Positions 38,617-47,926 of a stretch of DNA of 64,000 nt are shown in pieces; the stretch's first letter is position 1; each line of letters starts with the position of its first letter. Both the position numbers and the translations under genes were made by a program. Origin of the DNA: Leptospira terpstrae serovar Hualin str. LT 11-33 = ATCC 700639 (GTDB lineage: Bacteria > Spirochaetota > Leptospiria > Leptospirales > Leptospiraceae); contig NZ_AOGW02000006.1 of the NCBI RefSeq assembly GCF_000332495.1, forward strand, positions 372,001 through 436,000, given 5' to 3'. A model generated the notes under the pieces. That model saw only the letters and a program-made list of their open reading frames with translations. It was not told the origin of the DNA and did no database searches.

Positions 38617-39284
38617 ACATTCTTTATTTTGATACAACACAAGATTGGATTCAGGTTTTGATTGGTTTGCACCAGCCAAAATCTCCCTTCCAAATTTTAG
38701 CGGAACAGACCAAAACCACACCAAAAGAGTCTTCTTACAAATTAGTAGAGATGATTCGGATTGTATTGGAAATGGCGAATATAAAAAAACCAGACCTAAT
38801 TGTTGTGCCTACCGGTCCTGGTTCTTTTACAGGAATTCGCATAACAGTCACTACAGGAAGAGACCTCGCACAGTTATGGAAGATCCCGGTTTTTGGTATC
38901 GATAGTTTGGAAGCTTATCTAGTTGGCATGCCAAATGAAGATAGAGAAAGGAAAACTTCTTTGCTTTGTTTAGATGGCAAACAGGGTAAATATTACACAA
39001 AATATATAAATGATTATGTATTCTCTGAATCTTTTGACCTGACTCCCGAATCAATTGAATTGAAAATTACAAATACCGAATGGACACCTAACAATTGGTA
39101 CTATACAGGAAATTTGCCTAAGTTTTACCCAGAAACGGCAACAAAAATTGAAGCGACAAAGTTGAATCTTTCGTCTATACTAGAGTATAGTTTGGAACAA
39201 TACTTCAAATCAGAACAAAATAAAAACGACTATTTATCTCTCCTGCCTAATTACATTCGCGGGACCTATGTAGATCACAAATGA
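38613..39284 (+). CDS. tsaB: tRNA threonylcarbamoyladenosine biosynthesis protein TsaB
   Basis: ASKHA-fold protein of 223 residues from the ATG at 38613, which overlaps the tsaE stop (ATGA). Seen: ILYFDTTQDWIQV at the N-terminus and VPTGPGSFTGIRITVTTGRDLA, the family hallmark. TsaB is a non-catalytic platform that binds TsaD and TsaE in the t6A complex. The C-terminal half is divergent, as usual for this family. TsaD itself is not in the window. Confidence 0.92.
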   Translation: MNILYFDTTQDWIQVLIGLHQPKSPFQILAEQTKTTPKESSYKLVEMIRIVLEMANIKKPDLIVVPTGPGSFTGIRITVTTGRDLAQLWKIPVFGIDSLEAYLVGMPNEDRERKTSLLCLDGKQGKYYTKYINDYVFSESFDLTPESIELKITNTEWTPNNWYYTGNLPKFYPETATKIEATKLNLSSILEYSLEQYFKSEQNKNDYLSLLPNYIRGTYVDHK

Positions 39285-39288
39285 ATTT

Positions 39289-41481
39289 ATGGATACCTAT
39301 AAAATACAAAGAAAAATAATAGAATTTCTGGACCAACGCTCCGGAAAGGACATCACAAGACAAGAGATCAAAAAAAAATTTACCGAATCAAGTGAATTCA
39401 AACGACCCGACCCAAAAACAAAGAAGGTAAAATCCTTTAAACGCAAAGAAAAAATTCCTAGAAAAGAAATCGAATTTCTTATCGACCAACTGATTGATCT
39501 CCTCCAAGCCGAGGGATTACTAATACCCAATAAAAAGTATTTAACTGTTGCCAATCCATTTCGCCTAACAGGAAGAATTTCCATTTCCAGAAGAGGAGAT
39601 GGTTTTATTGCCCTACCATCTAAAAATGATATTTTTGTTCCTGGCCCAATGACAAATTCTGCCATCACAGGTGACAAAGTAGAAGTCATTCCATTAGGGG
39701 TAGGAAAGAAAAACAAACTTGAAGCAGAAGTGACAAATATCGTCAAACGAGGTCGAGTTCTCTATCGTATGCGAGTTCGCGAAAAAACAAACAAATTTGT
39801 TTTTGGTAACTTTTTAGATATGTTAGGCGATAACAAAGAAGGTGTTCTTCATGTTAAATCCATTCTAAAAGATACTTTTGATTCTATAAACGTTAACGAT
39901 ATTCTCATCGTTAAATTTAAGGAAGGCGCACCCCCTCAAGAAAATATGTATGATGTAAGTTTTATCCGTTTTGAATCGGATACAAAAGAGGATAGCGACT
40001 TACAGCGGATTTTAATGAAATATAATTATGATCCAGTTCATCCAGATTTTATACCATTGGATTTCCCCGAAGAAGTATCCGAAAAAACGGTTACCGATTG
40101 GAATCTAAGAACTGACTTACGTGATTTATATGCGGTAACTATTGATGGAATCACAGCTAAAGATTTTGATGATGCAATCAGTTTTGTTGATGAAGGAAAT
40201 AGACTACGAATTTGGATTCACATTGCTGATGTTTCCTACTATGTAGAAAAAGATTCTCTTTTAGATAAGGAAGCATACGAACGGGCAACTTCTGTCTATT
40301 TAGCAAATCGTGTGGTGCCTATGTTACCGCCAATCCTTTCTGAAGACCTCTGTAGTTTGGTAGCAAATACCAATAGACTTGCCTTTACGGTAGAACTGGA
40401 AGCTAGTAAAACTGGTGAAATTTATAATGCTAAATTTTATAAATCAGTTATAAAAGTCAAAACTCGTTATACCTATGAAATGGCCGAAGAAGAAATCAAA
40501 GCCAAAGATCCAAATAATTGGATGTATCAGGTTTCTCTATTCACGGAAGCCTTACGAAAACGTAGGATGGCTGCTGGCCGAATTGATTTAAACTTAAGAG
40601 AAACAACTATCACTTGGAATGAACGAAAAGAACCGATCGGAATTGAAAATCGCGAACGTCTAACAAGTCATATTCTTATCGAAGAACTAATGTTATCTGC
40701 AAACTTGAAAGTAGATGAATTTTTAAGGAAAAGAAAAGCTCCTTCACTCCATCGTATCCACGAACCAATGGATGAAGAAAAATTAGAAACATTAAACAAT
40801 TTTCTTCAACTGAACGGTTACAACATCCAAATCAAAGATACCAGTTATGCAGAAATTATGAAGGCAGTCAAAGAGATTGAAGATAATTCAATAGGAAAAA
40901 TTTTCAATTATTTACTTTTGAGAAGTTTTATGCAAGCCTACTACGGAGCAGATCCATTGGGTCACTGGGGCTTGGGATTTAAAGACTATTGTCACTTTAC
41001 TTCACCAATCAGACGTTATCCAGATTTAATAGTTCATAGAGTTTTACAAGCCACACTTCTCGAAACTGAAAGAACTTATTCTGAAAATGAAATTGCTATG
41101 ATGGGACTACATTGTTCAGAAGAAGAACGAAGAGCCGCGGATGCCGAACGTGATATTGTCAAAATCAAATCATTTCGGTATTTGGAATCTACGGGAATTA
41201 AAGAATTCAAAGGTTTTATCGTGGGAATCCGCCCTTCGCAAATTTTTGTAGAGTTGGATATTTCTAATTTAGAAGGAGTTTTAGATAAATCGGAATTTAC
41301 TGATGAATTTGAAGTGGTCATTAAAAATGACTTTTCTTTTTATTCGAAGAAATATTCAAAAATATTCTTCATTGGTGATCCAGTTTCTGTAAGTCTCGAT
41401 CGAATTGATTTTGAAGAAATCAAAGTTTTTTTGAAATTAAAAGACTTCAAAAAAGACGAACCTCCAATCAAAAAAAAATAA
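39289..41481 (+). CDS. rnr: Ribonuclease R
   Basis: Exoribonuclease of the RNB family, 730 residues. A basic N-terminal helix-turn-helix region is followed by a cold-shock domain (RISISRRGDGFIALPSKNDIF), the RNB catalytic domain with DGITAKDFDDAISF holding the metal Asp residues, HFTSPIRRYPDL, and a C-terminal S1 domain from about 640 (GFIVGIRPSQIFVEL). It degrades structured RNA from the 3' end. It lies five bases after tsaB. The tail is short and Lys-rich. Confidence 0.95.
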   Translation: MDTYKIQRKIIEFLDQRSGKDITRQEIKKKFTESSEFKRPDPKTKKVKSFKRKEKIPRKEIEFLIDQLIDLLQAEGLLIPNKKYLTVANPFRLTGRISISRRGDGFIALPSKNDIFVPGPMTNSAITGDKVEVIPLGVGKKNKLEAEVTNIVKRGRVLYRMRVREKTNKFVFGNFLDMLGDNKEGVLHVKSILKDTFDSINVNDILIVKFKEGAPPQENMYDVSFIRFESDTKEDSDLQRILMKYNYDPVHPDFIPLDFPEEVSEKTVTDWNLRTDLRDLYAVTIDGITAKDFDDAISFVDEGNRLRIWIHIADVSYYVEKDSLLDKEAYERATSVYLANRVVPMLPPILSEDLCSLVANTNRLAFTVELEASKTGEIYNAKFYKSVIKVKTRYTYEMAEEEIKAKDPNNWMYQVSLFTEALRKRRMAAGRIDLNLRETTITWNERKEPIGIENRERLTSHILIEELMLSANLKVDEFLRKRKAPSLHRIHEPMDEEKLETLNNFLQLNGYNIQIKDTSYAEIMKAVKEIEDNSIGKIFNYLLLRSFMQAYYGADPLGHWGLGFKDYCHFTSPIRRYPDLIVHRVLQATLLETERTYSENEIAMMGLHCSEEERRAADAERDIVKIKSFRYLESTGIKEFKGFIVGIRPSQIFVELDISNLEGVLDKSEFTDEFEVVIKNDFSFYSKKYSKIFFIGDPVSVSLDRIDFEEIKVFLKLKDFKKDEPPIKKK

Positions 41482-41489
41482 AACAAATC

Positions 41490-41520
41490 TCCGAATCTAT
41501 TTTATAAAGATAGATTCGGA
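41490..41520. terminator. Bidirectional hairpin between rnr and the phosphodiesterase gene
   Basis: TCCGAATCTA (41490-41499) pairs perfectly with TAGATTCGGA (41511-41520) around an 11-base loop. It lies between and partly inside the ends of two convergent genes. T-runs are weak on both sides. Confidence 0.55.
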
Positions 41521-43190
41521 ATCTCATTTCGTTTCCATATTTTTCTAAAAAATATTTTTTGATTCACCTGAATGGAAAGAATTTTGTTTATGATCGCTTC
41601 TTCACTTACATTGTGCTTTCTCATTAGTTCCCGATTGTATGACAGTTGGGAATGAGCTACCCATTTGATCAGAGAACTTTTGTTTCGTTCTCCTTCCGGT
41701 AATAGTTCATTCACTGCTGCAAAAAATTGTTCATGACTTAAGAATAGTCCATTGGAAATTTCCGGCATGGGAGCTGCGCCGTGATCTGCTGTGACGACCA
41801 GGATAAAGTTATCACCAAAGTTATCTTTTAGATATTGAAATATTGTTTCAATTTCTTTGTCTGTTGCTTTCAAAACTTGTTCAGCTTCTTTTGATTCCCA
41901 TCCATACAAATGTCCAACAGCATCCGTTGCTTTTAACGTCACATAGGCAAGGTCTGTAATTCCATCCTTATTTTTTTTTGAATTCAGTATTGTTTCTGTA
42001 ACTGTATCTCTGAAAAGTGCTCCATCCATTTTTACTTGGAATTCAGAACCTTGAAAGTGATGGATTTTTGCAATGAGTTCGATAGGACTATTCGCTTTAA
42101 AATGTGTTGAGATTTGGTTTTTATTCTCTAAATAAAATTTGTACAAATTGTATTTCTCTGCTGATTTGGGTGTCAGATAGGCTTTTGGATAAGAAGACCA
42201 GGAGAGAGATTTGATATCCTGCCAATAGACATAGTCTTCATCAGAGGTTAGAGAATTTTTTTGCAATAAGGAAGGATTAAATAATTTTCCATGGCCTGCC
42301 ATTCCAACGGCTGCTCTTGCCGCATAACACTGACTAATGATAACTGGTTCGTTATCGTTGGAAAGATCCCATTCATCAGAAAAACTAGGAACTTCTAATT
42401 CACTTAAATTCCAATCTTTATCGGGCCCTTGGTATACTGGTCTGTGGAGGACCTTTCCATCTGCGTAAGAATAGATTTCATTAGAGAAAATTTTTGAATC
42501 TTTTGGAAAGGCTCCTGTTCCGATCGCCATATGTCCAACGGCGGTATGTGATTCCAAATGACCTACCTTAGCTTTTTTGAAATAAGCCGAATTGTTTTTT
42601 AAACTATCTAAAAAGGGGTAAGCACCTTTGTGGGCCTTGTAAAGTTGTCTTCCTCCTTGGTCCACCACTACAGTCACAATAATTTCAGGTTTTTCTTTCT
42701 GTTTATGAAATATTTTATCCAAATAATTAGTATTGAGTGTATTGCTAAATTGAAAATTTAGAATCCTACCATAAATAGAAGGGATATGTTGTTGGTTGAT
42801 TGGATCAGAGTATTGTCCGTTTCGAATCCATTTAGGTCCATAGATCCAAATGGGAATTTCAGTGTCGTAAAAATATTGTGTGTAATGGGAGGTATAGTTT
42901 ACTTCTTTCGAAAAATTTTCTTCTTCTGCGTCCAATTGCCATTGGGATTTTAACTCTTCCCAAGACAAACCATGGTCTTCTAAAATATTTTTAATCTCTT
43001 CTTTTGAATAATGGGAAAGAGTGATTGCATCTCTTGCCTCTCTATCAAAAATATTGAATGGATAGGGAGCTAAAATTAAATCTGTATCAGGTTGCATCGA
43101 TAAAAATGCAGCACGTTTATAATCTGCTTCCCATCCACAACTAATAAGAACTAACAAAAAACCAATGACCATTCCATACGTTCGTTTCAT
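41502..43190 (-). CDS. Alkaline-phosphatase-superfamily lipoprotein (phosphodiesterase/pyrophosphatase type)
   Basis: About 562 residues from the ATG at 43190, with a lipobox LISC near residue 18. A GTG at 43208 is an alternative start. The type I phosphodiesterase/nucleotide pyrophosphatase pattern is visible: VVVDQGG (metal Asp), SHTAVGHMAIGTGAFP with the nucleophile Thr, KATDAVGHLYG and VVTADHGAAPMPE (metal Asp and His). It would act on phosphoesters outside the inner membrane. The 5' end overlaps the divergent CapA-like gene by 26 bases. Confidence 0.82.
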   Translation of the reverse strand: MKRTYGMVIGFLLVLISCGWEADYKRAAFLSMQPDTDLILAPYPFNIFDREARDAITLSHYSKEEIKNILEDHGLSWEELKSQWQLDAEEENFSKEVNYTSHYTQYFYDTEIPIWIYGPKWIRNGQYSDPINQQHIPSIYGRILNFQFSNTLNTNYLDKIFHKQKEKPEIIVTVVVDQGGRQLYKAHKGAYPFLDSLKNNSAYFKKAKVGHLESHTAVGHMAIGTGAFPKDSKIFSNEIYSYADGKVLHRPVYQGPDKDWNLSELEVPSFSDEWDLSNDNEPVIISQCYAARAAVGMAGHGKLFNPSLLQKNSLTSDEDYVYWQDIKSLSWSSYPKAYLTPKSAEKYNLYKFYLENKNQISTHFKANSPIELIAKIHHFQGSEFQVKMDGALFRDTVTETILNSKKNKDGITDLAYVTLKATDAVGHLYGWESKEAEQVLKATDKEIETIFQYLKDNFGDNFILVVTADHGAAPMPEISNGLFLSHEQFFAAVNELLPEGERNKSSLIKWVAHSQLSYNRELMRKHNVSEEAIINKILSIQVNQKIFFRKIWKRNEIPNLSL

Positions 43191-44256
43191 ACTATTTTGG
43201 TTTTTCACTATATCCTTCCTATCTTGCTACACTCTACCTGATATTTACTTTTCGAGGCAAGTTAGAATTAAAGTTGTAGGTGATCTCATGTGTCACAGCT
43301 CTCAAATTTCTGCTTATTATCGACCAAAAACCAAAGACTATGACTCTTCTAGTAGTTTCGAATTCGTTTCAAATCTATTACAAGATGCTGATTTAACATT
43401 AGGAAATTTAGAAACAACCATTGTTACAGATCCGAACGAATTTACCGGTTATCCAAGATTTGGTTCTCCACTTGGTTTTTTAACGGGAATCAAAAATGCA
43501 GGATTTGATCTTCTTTCCACAGCGAACAACCATTCTGCTGACAAAGGTTCTTTTGGAATCGATCATACAATCGATTCCGTTTTATCCAAAGGAATGATTC
43601 CTATTGGAACATTTAAAGGGAACTCTGATTATTTGGAACGAAAAGATTTATTTCAAGAAATCAATGGAATCAAAATTGCAATCTATAACTATACTTATTC
43701 CACAAATGGGATTCCTGTTAAAAATGAACGAATAGTGCGTTTGTTAAATGAAACAACGATACAAGAAGATGTTAAGTATGCCAAAGAAAATGGAATTCAA
43801 TTTGTTATTCTTTGGTATCATTACGGAAAAGAATACGAAGAAAAACCTGATCATTCACAAACTAAATGGGTAAACATTGGACTAGAGGCAGGTGCCGATA
43901 TCATTATCGGAGGTCACCCCCATGTAGTCCAGAAAGTAGATGTTTTCCAAGAAGATAAAAATTTTGAAGATAGGTTGGTTGCCTATTCACTCGGGAACTT
44001 TTTATCAGCACAAAATAGAGAAGCAACAGATGGTGGAATCATTCTCACCTTTCAACTAGAGATAGATTCACAACAAAGAAAAAGAATCAAAGATGTAACT
44101 ATAGAACCGGTATGGGTTTTTCCGCATGGATATAAAATTATCCCCATTCAAAAATACAAACAGAATGAGTTAGCTATAAAAGTTCCGAAACATTCAGAAA
44201 AACGAATGTATGCCTATGAAACATTGCTGAAAAAAATTCCAGGTTTGGTCTTTTAA
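43165..44256 (+). CDS. CapA-family metallophosphatase-like lipoprotein
   Basis: A 363-residue lipoprotein: MTIPYVRFILFWFFTISFLSC gives a signal with Cys at residue 21, which fixes the start despite its overlap with the divergent gene. The CapA/PgsA calcineurin-like fold is seen in VGDLMCHS, LTLGNLETTI, STANNHSADKG, VILWYHYGKEYEE, IIIGGHPHVVQ and YSLGNFLSAQ. The family is named for poly-gamma-glutamate capsule synthesis, but most members occur without the other cap genes, as here, so capsule production should not be inferred. A metal-dependent phosphatase role is plausible. Confidence 0.85.
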   Translation: MTIPYVRFILFWFFTISFLSCYTLPDIYFSRQVRIKVVGDLMCHSSQISAYYRPKTKDYDSSSSFEFVSNLLQDADLTLGNLETTIVTDPNEFTGYPRFGSPLGFLTGIKNAGFDLLSTANNHSADKGSFGIDHTIDSVLSKGMIPIGTFKGNSDYLERKDLFQEINGIKIAIYNYTYSTNGIPVKNERIVRLLNETTIQEDVKYAKENGIQFVILWYHYGKEYEEKPDHSQTKWVNIGLEAGADIIIGGHPHVVQKVDVFQEDKNFEDRLVAYSLGNFLSAQNREATDGGIILTFQLEIDSQQRKRIKDVTIEPVWVFPHGYKIIPIQKYKQNELAIKVPKHSEKRMYAYETLLKKIPGLVF

Positions 44257-44318
44257 ATTAAGTTCTACCGTTTTACTTTGAAAATGAAACTGCTATTCAA
44301 TAGGTCTACTGACTCAAA

Positions 44319-44948
44319 TTAAGTATTAGAAATTTCAGAAGAAATCAATTCATATCCTTTTCCTTCGCGGATTAAATCGATTGAATCATCATTAATTTGT
44401 AAAATCGTAGATAGTTCTGTTTTTACTATACCCCCATCGACGATCCCTTCCACTTGGTTTCCGTAGATGGTATCCAAGTCATCAATATCGATTATGAATT
44501 CATCATCAGAGAATGCTGATGTGGATGTTAACGGAGAATCATGAATTTTTAATAGTTCAGACAGATAGATATGGTCTGGAATTCGAATTCCAATATGTCG
44601 GTCTCTATGATGAGCCACCGATGGTTTAGGTAAGTTTTTATTTGCTTTTAGAACAAAGGTAAATGGTCCAGGAGTCACTCTTTTCATGAGTCGGTATGCA
44701 GAGTTTGGAAGGTATTCAATAAAATTTGATGCCATTGAGATATCTTTACACATTAACGAAAGAGGTTTGTCTTTGGATAATTTACGAATAGCGTAGATTT
44801 TCTCTACTCCTAACTTCGAGTGTGCATCTGCAATGATGGCGTAAACTGTGTCCGTAGGGAAAATAAAGACGGCCCCATCCTTCAATCGTTCCGAAATTTG
44901 TTTTAGTTTTCGAACTTCTGGATTTTCAGGATGAAGGTATAAAATCAT
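44319..44948 (-). CDS. tsaC: Sua5/YciO/YrdC-family protein (probable threonylcarbamoyl-AMP synthase)
   Basis: A 209-residue YrdC-fold protein. Seen: AVFIFPTDTVYAIIADAHSKLGVEKIYAIRKLSKDKPLSLMCKDI, the basic nucleotide-binding region, and GPFTFVLKANKNLP. TsaC makes threonylcarbamoyl-AMP from Thr, CO2 and ATP, the first step of t6A synthesis. YciO-type paralogues share this fold, have no proven role and often keep the same motif, so I prefer TsaC because tsaE and tsaB are 5-6 kb away, but this is not certain. It is 13 bases downstream of the SDR gene. Confidence 0.8.
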   Translation of the reverse strand: MILYLHPENPEVRKLKQISERLKDGAVFIFPTDTVYAIIADAHSKLGVEKIYAIRKLSKDKPLSLMCKDISMASNFIEYLPNSAYRLMKRVTPGPFTFVLKANKNLPKPSVAHHRDRHIGIRIPDHIYLSELLKIHDSPLTSTSAFSDDEFIIDIDDLDTIYGNQVEGIVDGGIVKTELSTILQINDDSIDLIREGKGYELISSEISNT

Positions 44949-44961
44949 ACTTTACACGCTG

Positions 44962-45699
44962 CTACTGTGCAGTCAGTCCCCCGTCTAGAACGATACATTG
45001 GCCTGTCATATAGGATGATGAATCAGATGCCAAGTAAATCGCAGCCCCTAAAATTTCCTCAGGTTTTCCCAATCTTCCCATTGGAATACCAGCAAGCACT
45101 TGTTTCATGATAAATTCTTTGTCTTTAATCATATCTGTCATTTCAGTATCAATGAGACCTGGACAAATCACATTCACCCGATACCCATTATTACACCATT
45201 CGATAGCCAAGGCTTTTGATAGTGTAATCACAGCGCCTTTAGTTCCAGAATATACAGAGGCAAGTTTACTACCTACCATACCCAAAACAGAAGCAACGTT
45301 GATAATGTTTCCACCCTCTTTTTTATGGTGTTTATAATAAGCTTGGCAATTACGAAAGACACCGACGTAATTGGTTTGGACTATATTTTGTAATTCTTCC
45401 TCTTTGAATCCAGAAGCGGGGGTGTTGGTCGCAATCCCCGCATTGTTGATGAGAGTATCTAACCTTCCATGTTTCGTTTTGATTTGTCCAATCACTTCGA
45501 AGGCGGCACCTTCATTGCGGACATCGAGGACTACACCGTTAATCCCTTCTTTACTCATCCATTCGATAGACTCGGGTCTAGAACCAGCTCCATAAACGAT
45601 AGCACCGGCATCACGAAATCCAAGAGCCAAAGTTTTACCTATACCTCGGCTCGCCCCCGTAATCAAAATTGTTTTTCCTTTTACATCAAACAGACTCAT
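44962..45699 (-). CDS. Short-chain dehydrogenase/reductase
   Basis: A 245-residue classical SDR: TGASRGIGKTLA, NNAGIAT, the catalytic Ser in NVASVLGMVG and the Tyr-Lys pair in YSGTKGA, then CPGLIDTEMT and the C-terminal YMTGQCIVLDGG. It is close to FabG-like and gluconate-dehydrogenase-like enzymes; the substrate is not readable. Its ATG overlaps the stop of the small lipoprotein gene (ATGA), and tsaC-like follows after 13 bases, so three genes form one operon. Confidence 0.85.
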   Translation of the reverse strand: MSLFDVKGKTILITGASRGIGKTLALGFRDAGAIVYGAGSRPESIEWMSKEGINGVVLDVRNEGAAFEVIGQIKTKHGRLDTLINNAGIATNTPASGFKEEELQNIVQTNYVGVFRNCQAYYKHHKKEGGNIINVASVLGMVGSKLASVYSGTKGAVITLSKALAIEWCNNGYRVNVICPGLIDTEMTDMIKDKEFIMKQVLAGIPMGRLGKPEEILGAAIYLASDSSSYMTGQCIVLDGGLTAQ

Positions 45700-45938
45700 T
45701 TTACCTCATGATTGGAAGGATAACAATCGCTAGCTTGAGGTTTTGTGTCTTCCAAAAGTTTTTTATAATCTAAAGTATTATCGTCCCGAACCAAATCTCT
45801 TCTTATGTAGTGTGTTCCCTTATCATAATAATCCGCAACGGGATTACAATCTTGGATGTCTTCCGAATAACCTCGTTTACATCCAAAAAGCAAAGCGAAT
45901 GCACATAAAAAAATAGCCAAAAGCCGAGGACTCATCAT
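45696..45938 (-). CDS. Small lipoprotein (80 aa)
   Basis: From the ATG at 45938 (a second ATG is at 45935) the protein begins MMSPRLLAIFLCAFALLFGC, a good lipoprotein signal with Cys at residue 20. The mature part is only about 60 residues, acidic, and has two further Cys (DCNPV and SDCYP) that could pair. I recognise no family. Only six bases separate its start from that of the divergent maf gene. It leads into the SDR gene by a four-base overlap. Confidence 0.6.
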   Translation of the reverse strand: MMSPRLLAIFLCAFALLFGCKRGYSEDIQDCNPVADYYDKGTHYIRRDLVRDDNTLDYKKLLEDTKPQASDCYPSNHEVK

Positions 45939-45944
45939 TATGAA

Positions 45945-46538
45945 ATGAAACAATATCCCGTAAGGAATAGCAAGAATTTGTTTATACTCAAATCAGCATC
46001 ACCCAGGCGAATCCAAATCCTGACAGATCTTGGATTTCAATTCCAGGTGGATCCGACAAACATAGACGAAACTCAAAATCCAGAGGAAGATCCATTCGAT
46101 TATTTAGAACGAATGGTTCACTCAAAATTGGGTGAACCTGCAGATAAAAATAGTCTTTATCTAGCAGCAGACACCATCGTGGTGTTTCAAAATGAAATTT
46201 TGCACAAACCATTGGATCTAGAAGATTCGATTCGCATTCTGAAAACACTTTCCGGAAATAAACATTCTGTATTTTCGGGAGCCGCTCTTAGAACCAATTC
46301 CATTACAGATTTCTTTTACGAAGAAACCGTAATCGAATTCAGACATTGGACGGAAGAAGAAATTAGAGACTATATCTTACGATGTAAACCTTTTGATAAG
46401 GCTGGTTCTTATGGAATTCAGGACCAAGGCGGCCCAGTGGCTTTTAGAGAGGGATCGTATACGAATGTTATGGGATTCCCACTCCGAAGTTTTTTGTCAC
46501 GATCTTCGGTGTGGTTGCCTTTTTGGAAAAGGCCTTAA
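45945..46538 (+). CDS. maf: Maf-family nucleotide pyrophosphatase
   Basis: A 197-residue Maf/YhdE-type protein that hydrolyses non-canonical or dTTP/UTP nucleotides to monophosphates. Seen: FILKSASPRRIQILTDLG at the N-terminus, YLAADTIVVF with the catalytic Asp, KTLSGNKHSVFSG and KAGSYGIQDQGG near the end. Subfamily (dTTP/UTP versus m7GTP) was not resolved. The last four bases overlap the convergent small gene. Confidence 0.92.
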   Translation: MKQYPVRNSKNLFILKSASPRRIQILTDLGFQFQVDPTNIDETQNPEEDPFDYLERMVHSKLGEPADKNSLYLAADTIVVFQNEILHKPLDLEDSIRILKTLSGNKHSVFSGAALRTNSITDFFYEETVIEFRHWTEEEIRDYILRCKPFDKAGSYGIQDQGGPVAFREGSYTNVMGFPLRSFLSRSSVWLPFWKRP

Positions 46539-46765
46539 GCGTATAAGTTAACTAAATTTCCAGGTTTGTAAGATGCTTTTGCTTCGGGACTAGTTTGGAT
46601 TTCCGTCGCCTTTTTCTCTGTTTCGCCCGAAACGTATTTTGGTTGGTAGGCGCGAGACTGGATCGCTTCTACTTGTTCGACAGCTTGGGTATTGTATGTG
46701 GGAGACACATACATATACGGTTCGCCTAGTCCTGAAACTCTTGCCACATTACTTGAGATTTCCAT
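46535..46765 (-). CDS. Small unrecognised protein (76 aa)
   Basis: ATG-started, 76 residues, hydrophilic, with no signal peptide. It contains GLGEPYMYVSPTYNTQAVEQVEAI and a Lys/Glu/Ser-rich C-terminus that looks disordered. It lies between maf and holA with consistent spacing and no competing frame. No family is recognised. It may be an intrinsically disordered adaptor, but there is no direct support. Confidence 0.5.
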   Translation of the reverse strand: MEISSNVARVSGLGEPYMYVSPTYNTQAVEQVEAIQSRAYQPKYVSGETEKKATEIQTSPEAKASYKPGNLVNLYA

Positions 46766-46816
46766 AGTATGAATATCGCCCTGATCCTAACGAAAGATTA
46801 GACCGGTTTACAGAAA

Positions 46817-47926
46817 ATGGAAACAAAAAAATCACAAGCAAGAGAATTTACCTCTCTTTTCCAACTCTTCAAAACCCAAACTACGAATTTACCCCAGTTT
46901 TTTGCCTATTCGGGAGAAGACTCTTATGAATTTGAACTCATCATTGATCATTATAAGGAAACACTTTCTAAATCCGCTGGAACATTTGAAATTATTTTGA
47001 TTGTTTCCGAATCAGGTGAACAAGCAAAACTCTTTGCTGAATTATTCACTCCGGATATGTTTTATCCGCGTAAACTCATCATAGTCAAACAAGCAACAGC
47101 TCTTTTTAAACCGATTCTCGATACAAAAGCTGCACAGGAATGGAAGGACTTTGCTTCTGGATTTCGTAAAAACATTACTTCTGTTTCCGATGAAATTTTT
47201 CTTTTAGTCCACTATGATAGTAAAGACATTCCTCAGAGTTTAATCCAACTCTTTCAAAGTACTCTAAACTATTATAAAACAAAATTTTTATATCCTAGCG
47301 ATTATCCAAAAGTATTCAAAGAAGTTTGTGACCAAGAACAAGTGCATTTTGAACCAAACGCTGCAGATGAATTTATTCATAGAATTCCAGCAAACGTAGG
47401 TGCTTATTTAAAGAGTGTTAAAAAACTAAAACAATACCTTCATCGTTCTAAATTTACAATAGAAGATGTAAATGCAGTTCTATTCAGTCAAAATGAACTC
47501 AATACAAATACTCTTGTTGAATCTTTAATTCAAAAACGAAAGGTAGATTTTTTTAAAGAATTTACAAAGTTTAGCGACCAAAACTCAGAGATACTTAGTT
47601 TTCTCACAAGACTCACTTACAAATTGGATGAAATTCGTAAAATCAAAGTAATACGTTCTAGGCATAACGGGGAAGTTCCGATTCCTCTGATGGATGAACT
47701 TTTAAAAACAGGAAGTTATTCAGACGCGAGAAAAAACTTTGTAAGAAGGCAATTGGTTTCTGATTCAGCAATTTTTACCGATAAAACTTTAGATCAGTTT
47801 TATGACCAAGTGATAGAGATGAACATTAAATTTAAATCTGGTCTTCGTGATGAAGAAGGGAAAAACTATTTTTTACAAAAGATAATGCACCTGTTTTCTT
47901 TACTTCAGGAAAGATCTTCCAATTGA
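46817..47926 (+). CDS. holA: DNA polymerase III delta-subunit-like protein
   Basis: A 369-residue protein matching the clamp-loader delta subunit: FFAYSGEDSYEFELIIDHYKETL replaces the Walker A region, followed by a central AAA+-like region and the C-terminal collar domain (YKLDEIRKIKVIRSRHNGE). Delta opens the DnaN clamp and binds the clamp through an N-terminal loop. It is divergent in sequence, as delta commonly is. The 3' end overlaps the convergent ATPase gene by 22 bases. Confidence 0.82.
   Translation: METKKSQAREFTSLFQLFKTQTTNLPQFFAYSGEDSYEFELIIDHYKETLSKSAGTFEIILIVSESGEQAKLFAELFTPDMFYPRKLIIVKQATALFKPILDTKAAQEWKDFASGFRKNITSVSDEIFLLVHYDSKDIPQSLIQLFQSTLNYYKTKFLYPSDYPKVFKEVCDQEQVHFEPNAADEFIHRIPANVGAYLKSVKKLKQYLHRSKFTIEDVNAVLFSQNELNTNTLVESLIQKRKVDFFKEFTKFSDQNSEILSFLTRLTYKLDEIRKIKVIRSRHNGEVPIPLMDELLKTGSYSDARKNFVRRQLVSDSAIFTDKTLDQFYDQVIEMNIKFKSGLRDEEGKNYFLQKIMHLFSLLQERSSN

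Noticed and set aside
43165..44256. Capsule (poly-gamma-glutamate) synthesis by the CapA-like gene
   Set aside because: No capB, capC or other cap genes are near, and the family is widespread without capsule.
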